Origin: Caecibacteroides pullorum
GTDB taxonomy: Bacteria > Bacteroidota > Bacteroidia > Bacteroidales > Bacteroidaceae
Direction: 5' to 3'
NCBI RefSeq assembly: GCF_019239235.1
Contig: NZ_JAAZTS010000001.1
Location: 372,001 to 436,000 of the forward strand
Length of the DNA stretch: 64,000 bases
Position numbers and translations under genes: made by a program. How positions within the stretch are numbered: the stretch's first letter is position 1; each line of letters starts with the position of its first letter. The notes beneath the pieces are model-generated. The model was not told where the DNA came from and ran no database searches. It worked only from the letters and a program-made list of their open reading frames with translations. Of the stretch, positions 17,056 to 27,517 are shown piece after piece.

Positions 17056-17964
17056 ATGGAAGAATATAAACTGAGCCACCTGAAAGAACTCGAAGCCGAG
17101 TCCATACACATCATCCGCGAGGTGGCCGCGGAGTTTGAGAATCCTGTGATGCTCTATAGCATCGGCAAAGACTCGTCCGTCATGGTACGTCTGGCCGAAA
17201 AGGCTTTCTATCCGGGCAAAGTACCTTTCCCCTTGATGCACATCGACTCGAAGTGGAAGTTCAAGGAGATGATACAGTTCCGCGACGAGTATGCCAAAAA
17301 GTATGGTTGGAACCTCATTGTGGAGAGCAACATGGAGGCTTTCCGTGCCGGGGTAGGTCCCTTTACCCACGGCAGCAAGGTACATACCGACCTGATGAAG
17401 ACGCAGGCCCTGCTCCATGCGCTGGACAAGTACAAGTTCGACGCGGCCTTTGGCGGGGCACGCCGTGACGAGGAGAAGTCGCGTGCCAAGGAGCGTATCT
17501 TCTCCTTCCGCGACCGTTTCCACCAGTGGGATCCCAAGAACCAGCGGCCGGAGTTGTGGGACATCTACAATGCCCGCGTCCACAAGGGCGAGAGCATCCG
17601 CGTGTTCCCCCTGAGCAACTGGACGGAGCTGGATATCTGGCAGTACATCCGCCTGGAGAATATCCCTATCGTTCCGCTTTATTTCGCCAAGGAGCGTCCG
17701 GTGGTGGAGATTGACGGTAACCTCATCATGCCGGACGACGACCGCCTGCCCGAACAGTATCGCGACAAGATTCAGATGAAGAAAATCCGTTTCCGCACCT
17801 TGGGCTGCTGGCCGTTGACGGGCGCCATCGAGAGCGAGGCAGACACCATCGAGAAGATTGTGGAGGAGATGATGACTACCACCAAGAGCGAACGTACCAC
17901 GCGTGTCATCGACTTCGACCAGGAAGCCAGCATGGAGCAGAAGAAGCGTGAAGGATATTTTTAA
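17056..17964 (+). CDS. cysD: sulfate adenylyltransferase subunit 2
   Basis: 302 aa, PP-loop (adenine nucleotide alpha hydrolase) fold with [18 protein letters not shown] near residues 35-52 and [16 protein letters not shown] in the middle, both characteristic of CysD. With CysN it makes APS from ATP and sulfate. Spacing to cysN is 26 bp. Confidence 0.96.
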   Translation: MEEYKLSHLKELEAESIHIIREVAAEFENPVMLYSIGKDSSVMVRLAEKAFYPGKVPFPLMHIDSKWKFKEMIQFRDEYAKKYGWNLIVESNMEAFRAGVGPFTHGSKVHTDLMKTQALLHALDKYKFDAAFGGARRDEEKSRAKERIFSFRDRFHQWDPKNQRPELWDIYNARVHKGESIRVFPLSNWTELDIWQYIRLENIPIVPLYFAKERPVVEIDGNLIMPDDDRLPEQYRDKIQMKKIRFRTLGCWPLTGAIESEADTIEKIVEEMMTTTKSERTTRVIDFDQEASMEQKKREGYF

Positions 17965-17990
17965 ACGAACGATTAAGGATTTTGAAGACA

Positions 17991-19451
17991 ATGGACAACA
18001 ATAAATTGGATATAAAGGCCTTTCTGGACAAGGATGAACAGAAAGACTTGCTTCGCTTTCTGACGGCAGGGTCGGTGGACGACGGTAAGTCCACCCTGAT
18101 AGGACGCCTGTTGTTCGATAGCAAGAAATTGTACGAAGACCAGCTGGACGCCTTGGAGCGCGACAGCAAGCGTATGGGTAACGCCGGCGACCACATTGAC
18201 TACGCCCTTCTGCTGGACGGATTGAAAGCCGAACGCGAGCAGGGTATCACCATCGACGTGGCCTACCGCTACTTCTCGACCAACAACCGCAAGTTCATCA
18301 TCGCCGACACGCCGGGGCACGAGCAATATACGCGCAACATGATTACGGGCGGCTCGACGGCCAATCTGGCCATTATCCTCGTGGATGCACGTACGGGTGT
18401 CATCACCCAGACGCGTAGACACACCTTCCTGGTGTCTCTGTTGGGTATCAAGCACGTCGTCCTGGCCGTGAACAAGATGGACTTGGTGGATTTCTCCGAG
18501 GAGCGTTTCAACGAGATTGTATCTGTTTACAAGGAGTTTGTCGCTCCGTTGGGCATCCCCGATGTGACTTGCATTCCCTTGTCTGCACTCGATGGCGACA
18601 ACGTGGTGACCAAGTCGGAGCGTACGCCTTGGTATAAAGGCACGTCGCTGCTCGACTTTCTGGAAACCGTCCACATCGACAACGACCACAACTTCAACGA
18701 CTTCCGCTTCCCCGTCCAATACGTACTTCGCCCCAACCTCGACTTCCGTGGTTTCTGTGGCAAGGTAGCTTCGGGCGTCATCCGCAAGGGCGACGAGGTG
18801 ATGGCATTGCCTTCGCGCAAGAAGTCGCGCATCAAGAGCATCGTGACCTACGACGGCGAGTTGGATTATGCCTTCCCGCCCCAGTCGGTAACGCTGACTT
18901 TGGAAGACGAGATTGATGTGTCCAGAGGCGAGATGCTGGTACATCCCGACAACCTGCCGATGGAAGACCGCAACTTCGAGGCCATGCTCGTGTGGATGGA
19001 CGAGGAGCCGATGGACGCCAACAAGTCCTTCTTCATCAAGCAAACTACCAACCTGAGCCGTACGCACATCGACACCATCAAGTACAAGGTGGACGTCAAC
19101 ACCATGGAGCACCTCTCTTTGGAGAATGGCAAGCTGACGCGGGAAACACTCCCCATGCAGCTCAACCAGATAGCTCGCGTAGTATTCACCACGGCCAAGG
19201 AACTGTTCTTCGACCCTTACAAGCAGAACAAGGCAACGGGTTCGTTCATTCTGATAGACCCCATCACCAACAATACCAGCGCCGTCGGCATGATTATCGA
19301 CCGCGTGGAGAGCAAGGATATGCATCAGGGCGAAGAGCTGCCCGTACTCGACCTTGTGAAGCTTGGCATCGCTCCTGAACACTACGAGGCGATAGAGAAG
19401 GCCGTGAAGGAACTCGAACGCCAGGGATTGGGCGTGAAAGTGGTGAAATGA
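17991..19451 (+). CDS. cysN: sulfate adenylyltransferase subunit 1 (GTPase)
   Basis: Start taken at the ATG giving [12 protein letters not shown] (486 aa), behind AAGGAT, instead of a TTG three codons earlier. EF-Tu-like GTPase motifs: GSVDDGKST (27-35), DTPGH (106-110), NKMD (161-164). GTP hydrolysis drives APS formation by CysD. It stops at the end of the beta-barrel domains, with no fused CysC domain, in agreement with the separate cysC gene. Some sequence follows before the sulfotransferase, with degenerate 22-bp repeats. Confidence 0.95.
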   Translation: MDNNKLDIKAFLDKDEQKDLLRFLTAGSVDDGKSTLIGRLLFDSKKLYEDQLDALERDSKRMGNAGDHIDYALLLDGLKAEREQGITIDVAYRYFSTNNRKFIIADTPGHEQYTRNMITGGSTANLAIILVDARTGVITQTRRHTFLVSLLGIKHVVLAVNKMDLVDFSEERFNEIVSVYKEFVAPLGIPDVTCIPLSALDGDNVVTKSERTPWYKGTSLLDFLETVHIDNDHNFNDFRFPVQYVLRPNLDFRGFCGKVASGVIRKGDEVMALPSRKKSRIKSIVTYDGELDYAFPPQSVTLTLEDEIDVSRGEMLVHPDNLPMEDRNFEAMLVWMDEEPMDANKSFFIKQTTNLSRTHIDTIKYKVDVNTMEHLSLENGKLTRETLPMQLNQIARVVFTTAKELFFDPYKQNKATGSFILIDPITNNTSAVGMIIDRVESKDMHQGEELPVLDLVKLGIAPEHYEAIEKAVKELERQGLGVKVVK

Positions 19452-19488
19452 GGAAAACGCTCCTCTGAGTAGCACAAAATAAAAGGAT

Positions 19489-19554
19489 GCTTTCCCTTGG
19501 AGAAAAGGCTGTTTTCTTGTGGAGAAAACATTGCTTTCTTCAAGGCATGGCATC
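19489..19554. repeat. degenerate 22-bp repeats (family B) between cysN and the sulfotransferase
   Basis: Three consecutive 22-bp units begin GCTTTCCCTTGGAGAAAAGG (19489), GTTTTCTTGTGGAGAAAACA (19511) and GCTTTCTTCAAGGCATGG (19533). The middle unit contains the inverted repeat GTTTTC...GAAAAC. The same unit type recurs at 45582-45669 upstream of the GH25 gene. The 140-bp spacer holds nothing else apart from a weak AATATTTG box at 19574-19581. Confidence 0.8.
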
Positions 19555-19591
19555 GGAAGTGAAATAATGAGTGAATATTTGAGAAAAAGAT

Positions 19592-20698
19592 ATGGGTTTA
19601 TTAGAATTTAACAAGCTTCCCATCAATACGCTGGTGGGAGCCGATTGGAAGACCTTCAACCAGATAACCGCCGGCCGCACCATCGACGCTCCTTACAAAG
19701 GGAAGTATCGGCTGACGAAGGCCGTGTGCCGCCTGCTTTCCACGCTGGTGTCGTTGCAGGACCGAAAATATGAAAAACTATTGGCCGACAAACCGTTGGA
19801 GCATGACCCTGTGTTCATCTTGGGGCATTGGCGGAGTGGTACGACGTTTGTGCATAATGTCTTTTCGTGCGACAAGCACTTCGGCTACAACACCACCTAT
19901 CAGACCGTTTTTCCACACCTGATGATGTGGGGGCAGCCCTTCTTCAAGAAGAACATGAGTTGGCTGATGCCCGACAAGCGTCCGACCGACAACATGGAGC
20001 TGGCCGTTGACCTGCCTCAGGAAGAGGAGTTCGCGCTGGCCAACATGATGCCCTACACCTATTACAACTTCTGGTTCCTGCCCAAGCACATGCAGGAGTA
20101 TGCCGACAAGTACCTCCTCTTCGACGACATTACGGACGAAGAACTGAAGGTGTTCGAGGAAGTCTTTGTGAAACTCATCAAGATATCCTTGTGGAATACG
20201 CACGGCACCCAGTTCTTGAGCAAGAATCCTCCCCATACGGGCCGCGTGAAAGAGCTGGTCAAGATGTTCCCCAACGCCAAGTTCATCTACCTGATGCGCA
20301 ATCCTTATACAGTGTTCGAGAGCACGCGCAGCTTCTTCACCAATACCATCCAGCCCTTGAAGCTTCAGGATATCAGCAACGAAGAGTTGGAAAAGAACAT
20401 CCTTTCCATCTATGCCAAGTTGTATCACAAGTACGAGGCGGACAAGGGTTGCATCCCTGCCGGCAACCTGATTGAGGTGAAGTTCGAGGACTTCGAGGCC
20501 GACGCTATGGGCATGACGGAGCATATCTATCAGGCATTGTCCATCCCTGGCTTTACGGAAGCTCGCGCCGACATCGAGAAATATGTGGGAGGCAAGAAGG
20601 GGTACAAGAAGAACAAATACAAGTACGATGACCGCACGGTGCATTTGGTTCAGGAGAACTGGGGCTTTGCATTGGAGCAGTGGGAGTACGAGTTATAA
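19592..20698 (+). CDS. PAPS-dependent sulfotransferase, candidate steroid/lipid sulfotransferase
   Basis: 368 aa, Sulfotransfer_3-type. The 5'-phosphosulfate loop GHWRSGTT lies at 78-85, KNPPHTGR at 211-218, and the 3'-phosphate motif YLMRNPYTVFES at 233-244 (R236 and S244 contact PAP in the family); a GGKKGYKK near 330 replaces the usual C-terminal GxxGxxK. No signal peptide, so it acts in the cytosol. Directly follows a complete PAPS-making operon. Sulfotransferases in this context in Bacteroides thetaiotaomicron (BtSULT) have been reported to sulfonate cholesterol and other sterols; homology to that enzyme is likely but needs alignment. A lipid or capsule acceptor is an alternative. Confidence 0.9.
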   Translation: MGLLEFNKLPINTLVGADWKTFNQITAGRTIDAPYKGKYRLTKAVCRLLSTLVSLQDRKYEKLLADKPLEHDPVFILGHWRSGTTFVHNVFSCDKHFGYNTTYQTVFPHLMMWGQPFFKKNMSWLMPDKRPTDNMELAVDLPQEEEFALANMMPYTYYNFWFLPKHMQEYADKYLLFDDITDEELKVFEEVFVKLIKISLWNTHGTQFLSKNPPHTGRVKELVKMFPNAKFIYLMRNPYTVFESTRSFFTNTIQPLKLQDISNEELEKNILSIYAKLYHKYEADKGCIPAGNLIEVKFEDFEADAMGMTEHIYQALSIPGFTEARADIEKYVGGKKGYKKNKYKYDDRTVHLVQENWGFALEQWEYEL

Positions 20699-20717
20699 AA
20701 TAGGAAAAGGTAAAAAG

Positions 20718-21686
20718 ATGATGTGTAGAAAATGTTTGTTGTATATAGTGATCTGCGTTGCCTCCTTGTGGAGTGGGAGAGCTGTAGCCCAACCTCATGT
20801 GGAACCCATCTCTTTTGGTGACATGGATCAATGGGTGGACCGTCAGATCAAGGAATCGGGCATTATTGGTGGAGATACCAAGCATGTCTATGCCATCGGC
20901 CCTACAAAGACCATAGTAGGTGACGAACCATACACTAATATGGGAGGTTCGCCTTGGGCTACTTCCAATGTCATGGCCAAGGTAGCAGGTATTACCAAAA
21001 CCAATACTTCTGTCTTTCCAGAGAAGAGAGGCGATGGTTATTGTGCCCGTCTTGATACACGTATGGAGAGCGTCAAGGTTTTCGGATTGGTGAATATAAC
21101 GGTGCTTGCCGCCGGCTCCATATTTTTGGGCGATGTGCATGAACCGATCAAAGGTACGCAAAACCCGCAGAAAATGTTGAATTCGGGCATTCCTTTCACT
21201 AAAAAGCCAGTAGCCATCCAATTTGACTATAAAGTCAAGATGTCCGACCGCGAGAAGCGTATTCGCGCTACAGGCTTTAGCCGTATAACCGATGTCGAAG
21301 GAAAAGATTTTCCAGCTGCTATTCTTCTGTTGCAGAAGCGTTGGGAAGATAAGGACGGCAACATCTACGCCAAGCGTGTAGGTACGATGGTAGTGCGTTA
21401 CTATGCGACGACACCCGATTGGAAAAATAATGTTACTTACGACATCATGTATGGCGACATTACAGGCAATCCTAACTACAAGGCTCACATGATGCGCCTG
21501 CAGGTAGAAGAACGTTATGCCATGAACAGCAAGGGGGAGAGCGTACCTATCCACGAGGTGGCATGGGGGACGGAAGACGACGTACCTACCCATATGGTAC
21601 TTCAGTTCACGTCCAGTCATGGCGGTGCTTATATCGGTTCGCCAGGCAATTCGCTTTGGATAGACAATGTTAAACTCGTCTATTGA
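20718..21686 (+). CDS. secreted PCMD-domain protein
   Basis: Start set at the tandem ATG giving MMCRKCLLYIVICVAS (323 aa), preceded by AGGAAAAGG. A signal peptide ends at GRAVAQ. The rest reads as one jelly-roll-like domain of the PCMD ('putative carbohydrate metabolism domain') family of Bacteroidetes, ending GSPGNSLWIDNVKLVY. It lies 19 bp after the sulfotransferase gene and is probably co-transcribed. The family's ligand is not known; the context suggests a surface or periplasmic role linked to the sulfonated product, which is inference. Confidence 0.8.
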   Translation: MMCRKCLLYIVICVASLWSGRAVAQPHVEPISFGDMDQWVDRQIKESGIIGGDTKHVYAIGPTKTIVGDEPYTNMGGSPWATSNVMAKVAGITKTNTSVFPEKRGDGYCARLDTRMESVKVFGLVNITVLAAGSIFLGDVHEPIKGTQNPQKMLNSGIPFTKKPVAIQFDYKVKMSDREKRIRATGFSRITDVEGKDFPAAILLLQKRWEDKDGNIYAKRVGTMVVRYYATTPDWKNNVTYDIMYGDITGNPNYKAHMMRLQVEERYAMNSKGESVPIHEVAWGTEDDVPTHMVLQFTSSHGGAYIGSPGNSLWIDNVKLVY

Positions 21687-21689
21687 TTG

Positions 21690-21720
21690 TTTGGCAGAAA
21701 CAATTAAAGTTGTATTTTTG
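21690..21720 (+). promoter_or_regulatory. strong consensus promoter directly in front of ruvX
   Basis: TTTG (21690-21693), 19 bp, then TATTTTTG (21713-21720): an exact match to the Bacteroidetes consensus. Only 8 bp separate the -7 box from the ruvX ATG, so the transcript would have almost no leader. Confidence 0.75.
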
Positions 21721-21728
21721 TGGCCGAT

Positions 21729-22172
21729 ATGGGAAGATTGCTTGCGATAGATTATGGAAAGAAGCGTACGGGGATAGCGGTGACTGATACCCTGCAGCTG
21801 ATAGCAAACGGGCTGACAACGGTACCGACTCATGAACTGCTTGCTTTCATCCTTGACTATGTGTCCAAGGAACCTGTCGAACGTATTCTGGTCGGTCTTC
21901 CCAAACAGATGAACAATGAGGCTTCGGAAAATATGAAGCGTATCGAGCCATTTGTCCGTTCTCTGCAAAAGAAGCTTCCTGATGTACCTGTGGAGTACGT
22001 AGACGAGCGTTTTACTTCCGTTTTGGCTCATCGGGCAATGTTGGATGCCGGCTTGAAAAAGAAAGACCGGCAGAACAAGGCACTGGTCGACGAAATCAGT
22101 GCTACCATCATTTTGCAGAGTTATATGGAGAACAGAAGAACATCATTTGACAGATTATTAAATAAAGAATAG
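21729..22172 (+). CDS. ruvX: putative pre-16S rRNA nuclease / Holliday junction resolvase, YqgF family
   Basis: Start at MGRLLAIDYGKKRTGIAV (147 aa); a GTG three codons upstream falls on the promoter box. RNase-H-fold motifs DYGKKRTG, ILVGLPKQMN, YVDERFTS and the C-terminal DEISATIILQSYM are typical of YqgF/RuvX. The family matures 16S rRNA ends and has been proposed as a resolvase. It is 3 bp before def. Confidence 0.92.
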   Translation: MGRLLAIDYGKKRTGIAVTDTLQLIANGLTTVPTHELLAFILDYVSKEPVERILVGLPKQMNNEASENMKRIEPFVRSLQKKLPDVPVEYVDERFTSVLAHRAMLDAGLKKKDRQNKALVDEISATIILQSYMENRRTSFDRLLNKE

Positions 22173-22175
22173 AAC

Positions 22176-22730
22176 ATGATTTTACCTATTTATACGTATG
22201 GACAGCCTGTATTGAGAAAAGTGGCTGAAGACATTACTCCCGATTATCCCAATCTGAAGGAGCTTATTACGAATATGTTTGAGACAATGGATCGTGCCGA
22301 GGGGGTTGGCTTGGCTGCACCTCAGGTAGGACTTTCTATTCGTGTGGTTGTCATCAATCTGGATGTTTTGTCCGATGATCTGCCAGAGTTCAAAGGCTTC
22401 CGCAAGGCTTATATCAATCCTCATATTTTGGAAGTGTCGGGAGAAGAAGTCTCGATGGAGGAAGGTTGCCTGAGCTTGCCTGGCATTCATGAGAGCGTGA
22501 AGCGAGGCGATAAGATTCGTGTGAAATACATGGACGAGAATTGGGAAGCACACGAAGAGGACGTTGAAGGCTATTTGGCCCGTGTCATGCAACATGAGTT
22601 CGACCATTTGGAAGGCAAGATGTTCATTGACCATTTGTCTACTTTGCGCAAGCAGATGATCAAAGGCAAGCTGAATTCCCTGCTTAAGGGGAAGGCGCAT
22701 TGCACGTATAAGGTGAAGACCGTGAAATAA
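22176..22730 (+). CDS. def: peptide deformylase
   Basis: 184 aa with the three metalloprotease motifs: [10 protein letters not shown] (43-52), EGCLSLPG (96-103, metal ligand C98) and QHEFDHLEG (139-147, ligands H140 and H144, catalytic E141). It removes the N-formyl group from nascent proteins. It overlaps no gene and sits in a ruvX-def-TPR run of genes. Confidence 0.96.
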   Translation: MILPIYTYGQPVLRKVAEDITPDYPNLKELITNMFETMDRAEGVGLAAPQVGLSIRVVVINLDVLSDDLPEFKGFRKAYINPHILEVSGEEVSMEEGCLSLPGIHESVKRGDKIRVKYMDENWEAHEEDVEGYLARVMQHEFDHLEGKMFIDHLSTLRKQMIKGKLNSLLKGKAHCTYKVKTVK

Positions 22731-22749
22731 CTGTAATTGTAATTTTGTA

Positions 22750-24792
22750 ATGGTGAAGCGACTCCTGATAGCCATCTTGCTTTTCCCGGCATTGCTATAT
22801 GCCCAAATTAATACGGAGCGAGTAATGATGATTGCTCGCAATGCGCTGTATTTTGAGGATTATGTACTTTCTATTCAGTATTTTAATCAGGTAATCAGCG
22901 CCAAACCCTACTTGTTCGAACCGTATTTCTTTCGTGGTTTGGCCAAGATAAATTTGGAAGACTATCAGGGAGCTGAGGCCGATTGTGATGAGGCAATTCG
23001 GCGAAATCCTTTTGTCGTGGGGGCTTATCAGATAAGAGGACTTGCCCGTATTCGTCAGAACAATTTTGACGGAGCGATAGAAGATTATCGAATGGCTTTG
23101 AAATATGAGCCCGAAAATGTCGTCTTATGGCATAATCTGACGCTTTGTCACATGCAGAAGGAAGATTATACTTCAGCAAAGGACGATTTGGAAAAATTGT
23201 TGGCGGTGTCTCCTCGTTACACGAGGGCTTACCTGATGCGTGGTGAAGTGAATCTGAGGCAAAATGATACAATCAATGCCTTGAAGGATTTCGACAAAGC
23301 CATAGAGTTGGATCGTTACGATGCTGACGGTTGGAGTGCACGTGCTTTGGTGAAATTACAGCAAAAACAATACAAAGAGGCTGAAAACGATTTGGATCAG
23401 GCTATTCGTCTGAGTGTCAAGAATGCAGGAAATTACATCAATCGTGCTTTGGCTCGTTTCCATCAGAATAATTTGAGGGGAGCCATGCAGGATTATGATG
23501 TGGCGTTGGATATAGATCCCAATAACTTTATCGGGCATTACAACCGAGGTTTGTTACGCGCCCAAGTCGGAGACGACAACCGAGCCATTGAAGATTTCGA
23601 TTTTGTGTTGGAGATGGAGCCAGACAACATGATGGCTGCTTTCAACCGAGGTTTGTTACGTGCACAGACAGGCGACTATCGGGGGGCTATCAGCGACTAT
23701 TCGAAAGTGATTGAAGAGTATCCAAACTTCTTGACTGGATATCATTATCGGGCTGAAGCACGTCGTAAGGTGGGCGATATCAAGGGAGCTGAGCAAGATG
23801 AATTCAAGCTTATGAAAGCTCAGCTGGATCGTTTGAATGGAAAGAAGAATAACGGAAAGGATGTAGCCGATGCTACTTCGGATGCTGATAACGCCGACAA
23901 GGAAAAGACGCGCAAAAAGTCTGATAAGAATATGGAAAACTATCGGAAGATAGTGATTGCGGATGATTCTGAAATGACTCAGCGATATACGAGCGATTAT
24001 CGTGGCCGTGTACAAGATCGTAATGTCGTAGTCAAGTTGGAGCCGATGTATGCTTTGACTTACTATGAAAAGATCAGTGAAGTAAAGAAAACTGTCCATT
24101 ACCATAAATTCATAGATGCGTTGAATCTGTCCAAGCAATTGCCGAAGCCTTTGCGCATCACCAATATGGAAGCTCCGTTGACAGAGGAGCAGATTAAATA
24201 TCATTTTGCGTTGATCGATTCTCATACATCCGATATTGTAGCTGAGCCTCAGAATGCGATGAAACGTTTCGGACGTGGCATCGATTTCTATCTGGTACAA
24301 GATTTTGACAGCTCGATTGACGATTTTACGCAAAGCATTTTGTTGGATGGAAAATTCTTCCCGGCCTACTTCATGCGTGCTTTGGTTCGCTACAAACAGC
24401 TTGACTATAAGAAGGCTGAAGCTATGGCAGAAGGAAATATCCAGTCGACTACCGCCGACAAGCAGAATTCTGGGGTAACAGCTGTTGATTATGAAGTTGT
24501 CAAGAAAGACTTGGATAAGGTCGTAGAGTTGGCTCCAGACTTTGTCTATGGATACTACAATCGTGGTAATGTTTCTTCTGCCTTGAAGGATTATCGTTCA
24601 GCTTTGGAAGATTATAATAAGGCTATTGAGCTGGATCCTGAATTCGCAGAGGCTTATTTCAATCGTGGATTAACTCAGATCTTTTTGGGCAACAACAAGC
24701 AGGGTATTTTGGATTTGAGTAAGGCTGGTGAGCTGGGGGTAGTTTCTGCCTATAATATTATCAAACGCTTTACGGATAATACCCGCGAATAA
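22750..24792 (+). CDS. exported TPR-repeat protein (680 aa)
   Basis: A signal peptide (MVKRLLIAILLFPALLYAQ) precedes at least nine tetratricopeptide repeats in two blocks (about 30-345 and 500-670), with repeated 'A/G..YRGLA...GD...AI.D...A' patterns. The blocks are split by a Lys/Asp-rich linker (about 365-400, NGKDVADATSDADNADKEK) and a non-TPR segment. Probably a periplasmic or outer-membrane scaffold. Its place between def and thrS is common in Bacteroides. Function unknown. Confidence 0.85.
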   Translation: MVKRLLIAILLFPALLYAQINTERVMMIARNALYFEDYVLSIQYFNQVISAKPYLFEPYFFRGLAKINLEDYQGAEADCDEAIRRNPFVVGAYQIRGLARIRQNNFDGAIEDYRMALKYEPENVVLWHNLTLCHMQKEDYTSAKDDLEKLLAVSPRYTRAYLMRGEVNLRQNDTINALKDFDKAIELDRYDADGWSARALVKLQQKQYKEAENDLDQAIRLSVKNAGNYINRALARFHQNNLRGAMQDYDVALDIDPNNFIGHYNRGLLRAQVGDDNRAIEDFDFVLEMEPDNMMAAFNRGLLRAQTGDYRGAISDYSKVIEEYPNFLTGYHYRAEARRKVGDIKGAEQDEFKLMKAQLDRLNGKKNNGKDVADATSDADNADKEKTRKKSDKNMENYRKIVIADDSEMTQRYTSDYRGRVQDRNVVVKLEPMYALTYYEKISEVKKTVHYHKFIDALNLSKQLPKPLRITNMEAPLTEEQIKYHFALIDSHTSDIVAEPQNAMKRFGRGIDFYLVQDFDSSIDDFTQSILLDGKFFPAYFMRALVRYKQLDYKKAEAMAEGNIQSTTADKQNSGVTAVDYEVVKKDLDKVVELAPDFVYGYYNRGNVSSALKDYRSALEDYNKAIELDPEFAEAYFNRGLTQIFLGNNKQGILDLSKAGELGVVSAYNIIKRFTDNTRE

Positions 24793-24832
24793 CATTTTTT
24801 GTGAAATAGATGATTTTAAAAAAATAAATCTT

Positions 24833-24840
24833 TATTTTTG
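24833..24840 (+). promoter_or_regulatory. promoter -7 box of thrS-infC-rpmI-rplT
   Basis: TATTTTTG, 27 bp before the thrS ATG. No -33 TTTG at the normal distance. Confidence 0.5.
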
Positions 24841-24867
24841 CGTTCAGAATTTGAAATACATACCATT

Positions 24868-26808
24868 ATGATAAAAATAACATTCCCAGATGGCTCTGTT
24901 CGTGAATACAACGAAGGAGTAACCGGCTTGCAGATAGCAGAAAGTATCAGTTCAAGACTGGCTCAAGAAGTCTTGGCTTGTGGTGTAAACGGTGAAATTT
25001 ATGATTTGGGGCGTCCCATTCAGAATGACGCCGAGTTCGTTCTCTATAAGTGGGAAGATGAACAAGGCAAGCATGCTTTTTGGCACACCAGTGCTCACTT
25101 GCTGGCCGAAGCTTTGCAGGAACTCTATCCCGGCATTCAGTTTGGTATAGGTCCGGCAATCGAAAACGGATTCTATTATGATGTTGATCCGGGTGAAACA
25201 CCCATCAAAGAGGCTGATCTGCCTGCGATTGAAAGCAAAATGGCTGAACTGGCCGCCAAGAAAGAGGCTGTTGTTCGCCAGGATATTTCGAAGGAAGATG
25301 CCCTGAAAAAATTTGGTGATCGTGGTGAAACCTACAAGTGTGAACTGATTTCTGAGTTGGAAGATGGTCACATTACAACTTATACACAAGGTTCCTTTAC
25401 AGATTTGTGTCGTGGCCCGCACTTGATGACGACGGCTCCTATTAAGGCCATCAAGCTGACCTCTGTAGCAGGTGCTTATTGGCGTGGGCAGGAAGATCGT
25501 AAGATGATGACACGTATTTATGGTATCACTTTCCCAAAGAAAAAGATGCTGGACGAATACTTGGTGATGATGGAAGAAGCCAAGAAACGTGACCATCGTA
25601 AGATTGGTAAGGAAATGGATTTGTTCATGTTCTCTGATACTGTAGGAAAAGGTCTTCCGATGTGGTTGCCGAAAGGAACAGCCTTGCGTATCCGTTTGCA
25701 GGATTTCTTGCGTCGTATCCAGGCTCGTTATGACTATCAGGAAGTGATGTGTCCGCCTATCGGAAACAAACTTCTGTATATTACTTCTGGTCACTATGCC
25801 AAGTATGGAAAAGACTCTTTCCAGCCTATCCATACACCTGAAGAAGGCGAAGAATACTTCTTGAAGCCGATGAACTGTCCTCATCACTGTATGATTTACA
25901 AGAACTCACCTCGTTCGTACAAGGATCTGCCTTTGCGTTTGGCTGAATTCGGTACGGTTTGTCGTTATGAGCAAAGTGGTGAGCTGCATGGATTGACTCG
26001 TGTACGTAGCTTTACGCAGGATGACGCGCACTTGTTCTGCCGTCCTGATCAGGTAAAGGATGAATTCTTGCGCGTGATGGATATTATTTCCATTGTGTTC
26101 AAGTCTATGAATTTTGAGAATTTCGAAGCACAGATTTCTTTGCGTGACAAGGAAAATCGTGAAAAATATATCGGTAGCGATGAAAACTGGGAGAAAGCAG
26201 AACGTGCTATTATCGAAGCCTGTGAAGAAAAAGGTTTGAAGGCGAAGATCGAATATGGTGAAGCTGCTTTCTATGGTCCGAAGCTTGACTTTATGGTAAA
26301 AGATGCCATTGGACGCCGTTGGCAGTTGGGTACTATTCAGGTAGACTATAACTTGCCCGAACGCTTCCAGTTGGAATATACAGGTGCTGACAACCAGAAA
26401 CATCGTCCTGTGATGATTCACCGCGCACCTTTTGGTTCAATGGAACGCTTCGTCGCTGTGCTTATTGAGCATACAGCTGGTAAATTCCCATTATGGTTGA
26501 CTCCCGATCAGGTTGCTATTCTGCCTATTAGTGAGAAGTTCAATGATTACGCCAATGAAGTGCGTCTGGCACTGAAGAAGTATGATATCCGTGCTCTTGT
26601 GGATGAACGTAACGAGAAGATCGGCCGTAAGATTCGTGACAACGAGATGAAACGCATTCCTTATATGCTTGTTGTTGGCGAAAAAGAGGCTGAAAATGGC
26701 GAAGTTTCTGTACGTAAGCAAGGTGAAGGTGACCAAGGTACGATGAAAGTGGAAGAATTTGCTAAAAAAATCAGTGAAGAAGTTCAGAATATGATAAATA
26801 AGTGGTAA
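24868..26808 (+). CDS. thrS: threonyl-tRNA synthetase
   Basis: Start at [17 protein letters not shown] (646 aa); ten further codons upstream cover the promoter region and were excluded. Domains in order: TGS (1-62), editing domain with HTSAH (73-77), class II catalytic core (NCPHHCMIY, the [20 protein letters not shown] motif 2 region, [11 protein letters not shown]), anticodon-binding domain (from about 540). It charges tRNA-Thr. No T-box or long leader is visible upstream; the gene to promoter distance is too short. Confidence 0.96.
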   Translation: MIKITFPDGSVREYNEGVTGLQIAESISSRLAQEVLACGVNGEIYDLGRPIQNDAEFVLYKWEDEQGKHAFWHTSAHLLAEALQELYPGIQFGIGPAIENGFYYDVDPGETPIKEADLPAIESKMAELAAKKEAVVRQDISKEDALKKFGDRGETYKCELISELEDGHITTYTQGSFTDLCRGPHLMTTAPIKAIKLTSVAGAYWRGQEDRKMMTRIYGITFPKKKMLDEYLVMMEEAKKRDHRKIGKEMDLFMFSDTVGKGLPMWLPKGTALRIRLQDFLRRIQARYDYQEVMCPPIGNKLLYITSGHYAKYGKDSFQPIHTPEEGEEYFLKPMNCPHHCMIYKNSPRSYKDLPLRLAEFGTVCRYEQSGELHGLTRVRSFTQDDAHLFCRPDQVKDEFLRVMDIISIVFKSMNFENFEAQISLRDKENREKYIGSDENWEKAERAIIEACEEKGLKAKIEYGEAAFYGPKLDFMVKDAIGRRWQLGTIQVDYNLPERFQLEYTGADNQKHRPVMIHRAPFGSMERFVAVLIEHTAGKFPLWLTPDQVAILPISEKFNDYANEVRLALKKYDIRALVDERNEKIGRKIRDNEMKRIPYMLVVGEKEAENGEVSVRKQGEGDQGTMKVEEFAKKISEEVQNMINKW

Positions 26809-26866
26809 ATTTGCGGCCAATTTAGTAGTAACAAATAAAAAACGAATAGGAAGTAAACGTTATTTA

Positions 26867-27451
26867 ATGAAGAATGACAGCTTAAAAGGGCAACATCGGA
26901 TTAATGAGCAAATCCGTGCCAAAGAAGTCCGCATAGTAGGCGATGAAGTAGAAAGCAAAGTGTATCCGATAGCGCAGGCTTTGAAATTGGCCGAAGAACA
27001 CGAAGCGGACCTTGTAGAGATTTCTCCCAACGCACAACCCCCTGTTTGTCGTATTATCGATTACTCTAAATTCCTTTACCAACTGAAGAAACGTCAGAAG
27101 GAACAGAAAGCCAAACAGGTTAAGGTCAATGTGAAGGAAATCCGTTTTGGTCCTCAGACAGATGACCATGACTATAACTTTAAGTTGAAACATGCCAAAG
27201 GTTTTTTGGAAGATGGTGATAAGGTGAAGGCATATGTTTTCTTCAAAGGTCGTTCCATTTTGTTCAAAGAACAAGGTGAAGTTTTATTGCTTCGTTTTGC
27301 AAATGATTTGGAAGACTATGCTAAAGTAGATCAGATGCCTGTTCTTGAAGGAAAGCGTATGACGATTCAGCTCTCGCCGAAGAAAGCGACTGGTGCAAAG
27401 AAGCCTGCTGCTCCTAAACCGTCGGTTGCTTCTGACACAACGGAAGAATGA
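26867..27451 (+). CDS. infC: translation initiation factor IF-3
   Basis: 194 aa, start ATG. N-domain [18 protein letters not shown] (residues 10-27) and C-domain [18 protein letters not shown] with the helix [23 protein letters not shown] are standard IF-3. A C-terminal Lys/Pro/Ala tail (about 170-194) is typical of Bacteroidetes. Unlike enterobacteria, the start codon here is ATG, so the AUU-based autocontrol is not expected. Confidence 0.95.
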   Translation: MKNDSLKGQHRINEQIRAKEVRIVGDEVESKVYPIAQALKLAEEHEADLVEISPNAQPPVCRIIDYSKFLYQLKKRQKEQKAKQVKVNVKEIRFGPQTDDHDYNFKLKHAKGFLEDGDKVKAYVFFKGRSILFKEQGEVLLLRFANDLEDYAKVDQMPVLEGKRMTIQLSPKKATGAKKPAAPKPSVASDTTEE

Positions 27452-27517
27452 AAAAATGAGTAACGCCGTCGGTATAGTGCGTTGCCATCTAGTTTTAATA
27501 ATTTAAATATAAGTAAG

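Noticed and set aside
17982..17990. TTG start for cysN three codons upstream
   Set aside because: The ATG at 17991 has the better-placed AAGGAT and matches the usual N-terminus length.
24793..24867. T-box or other leader upstream of thrS
   Set aside because: Only 75 bp separate the genes and the -7 box is 27 bp from the ATG, so no room for a riboswitch.
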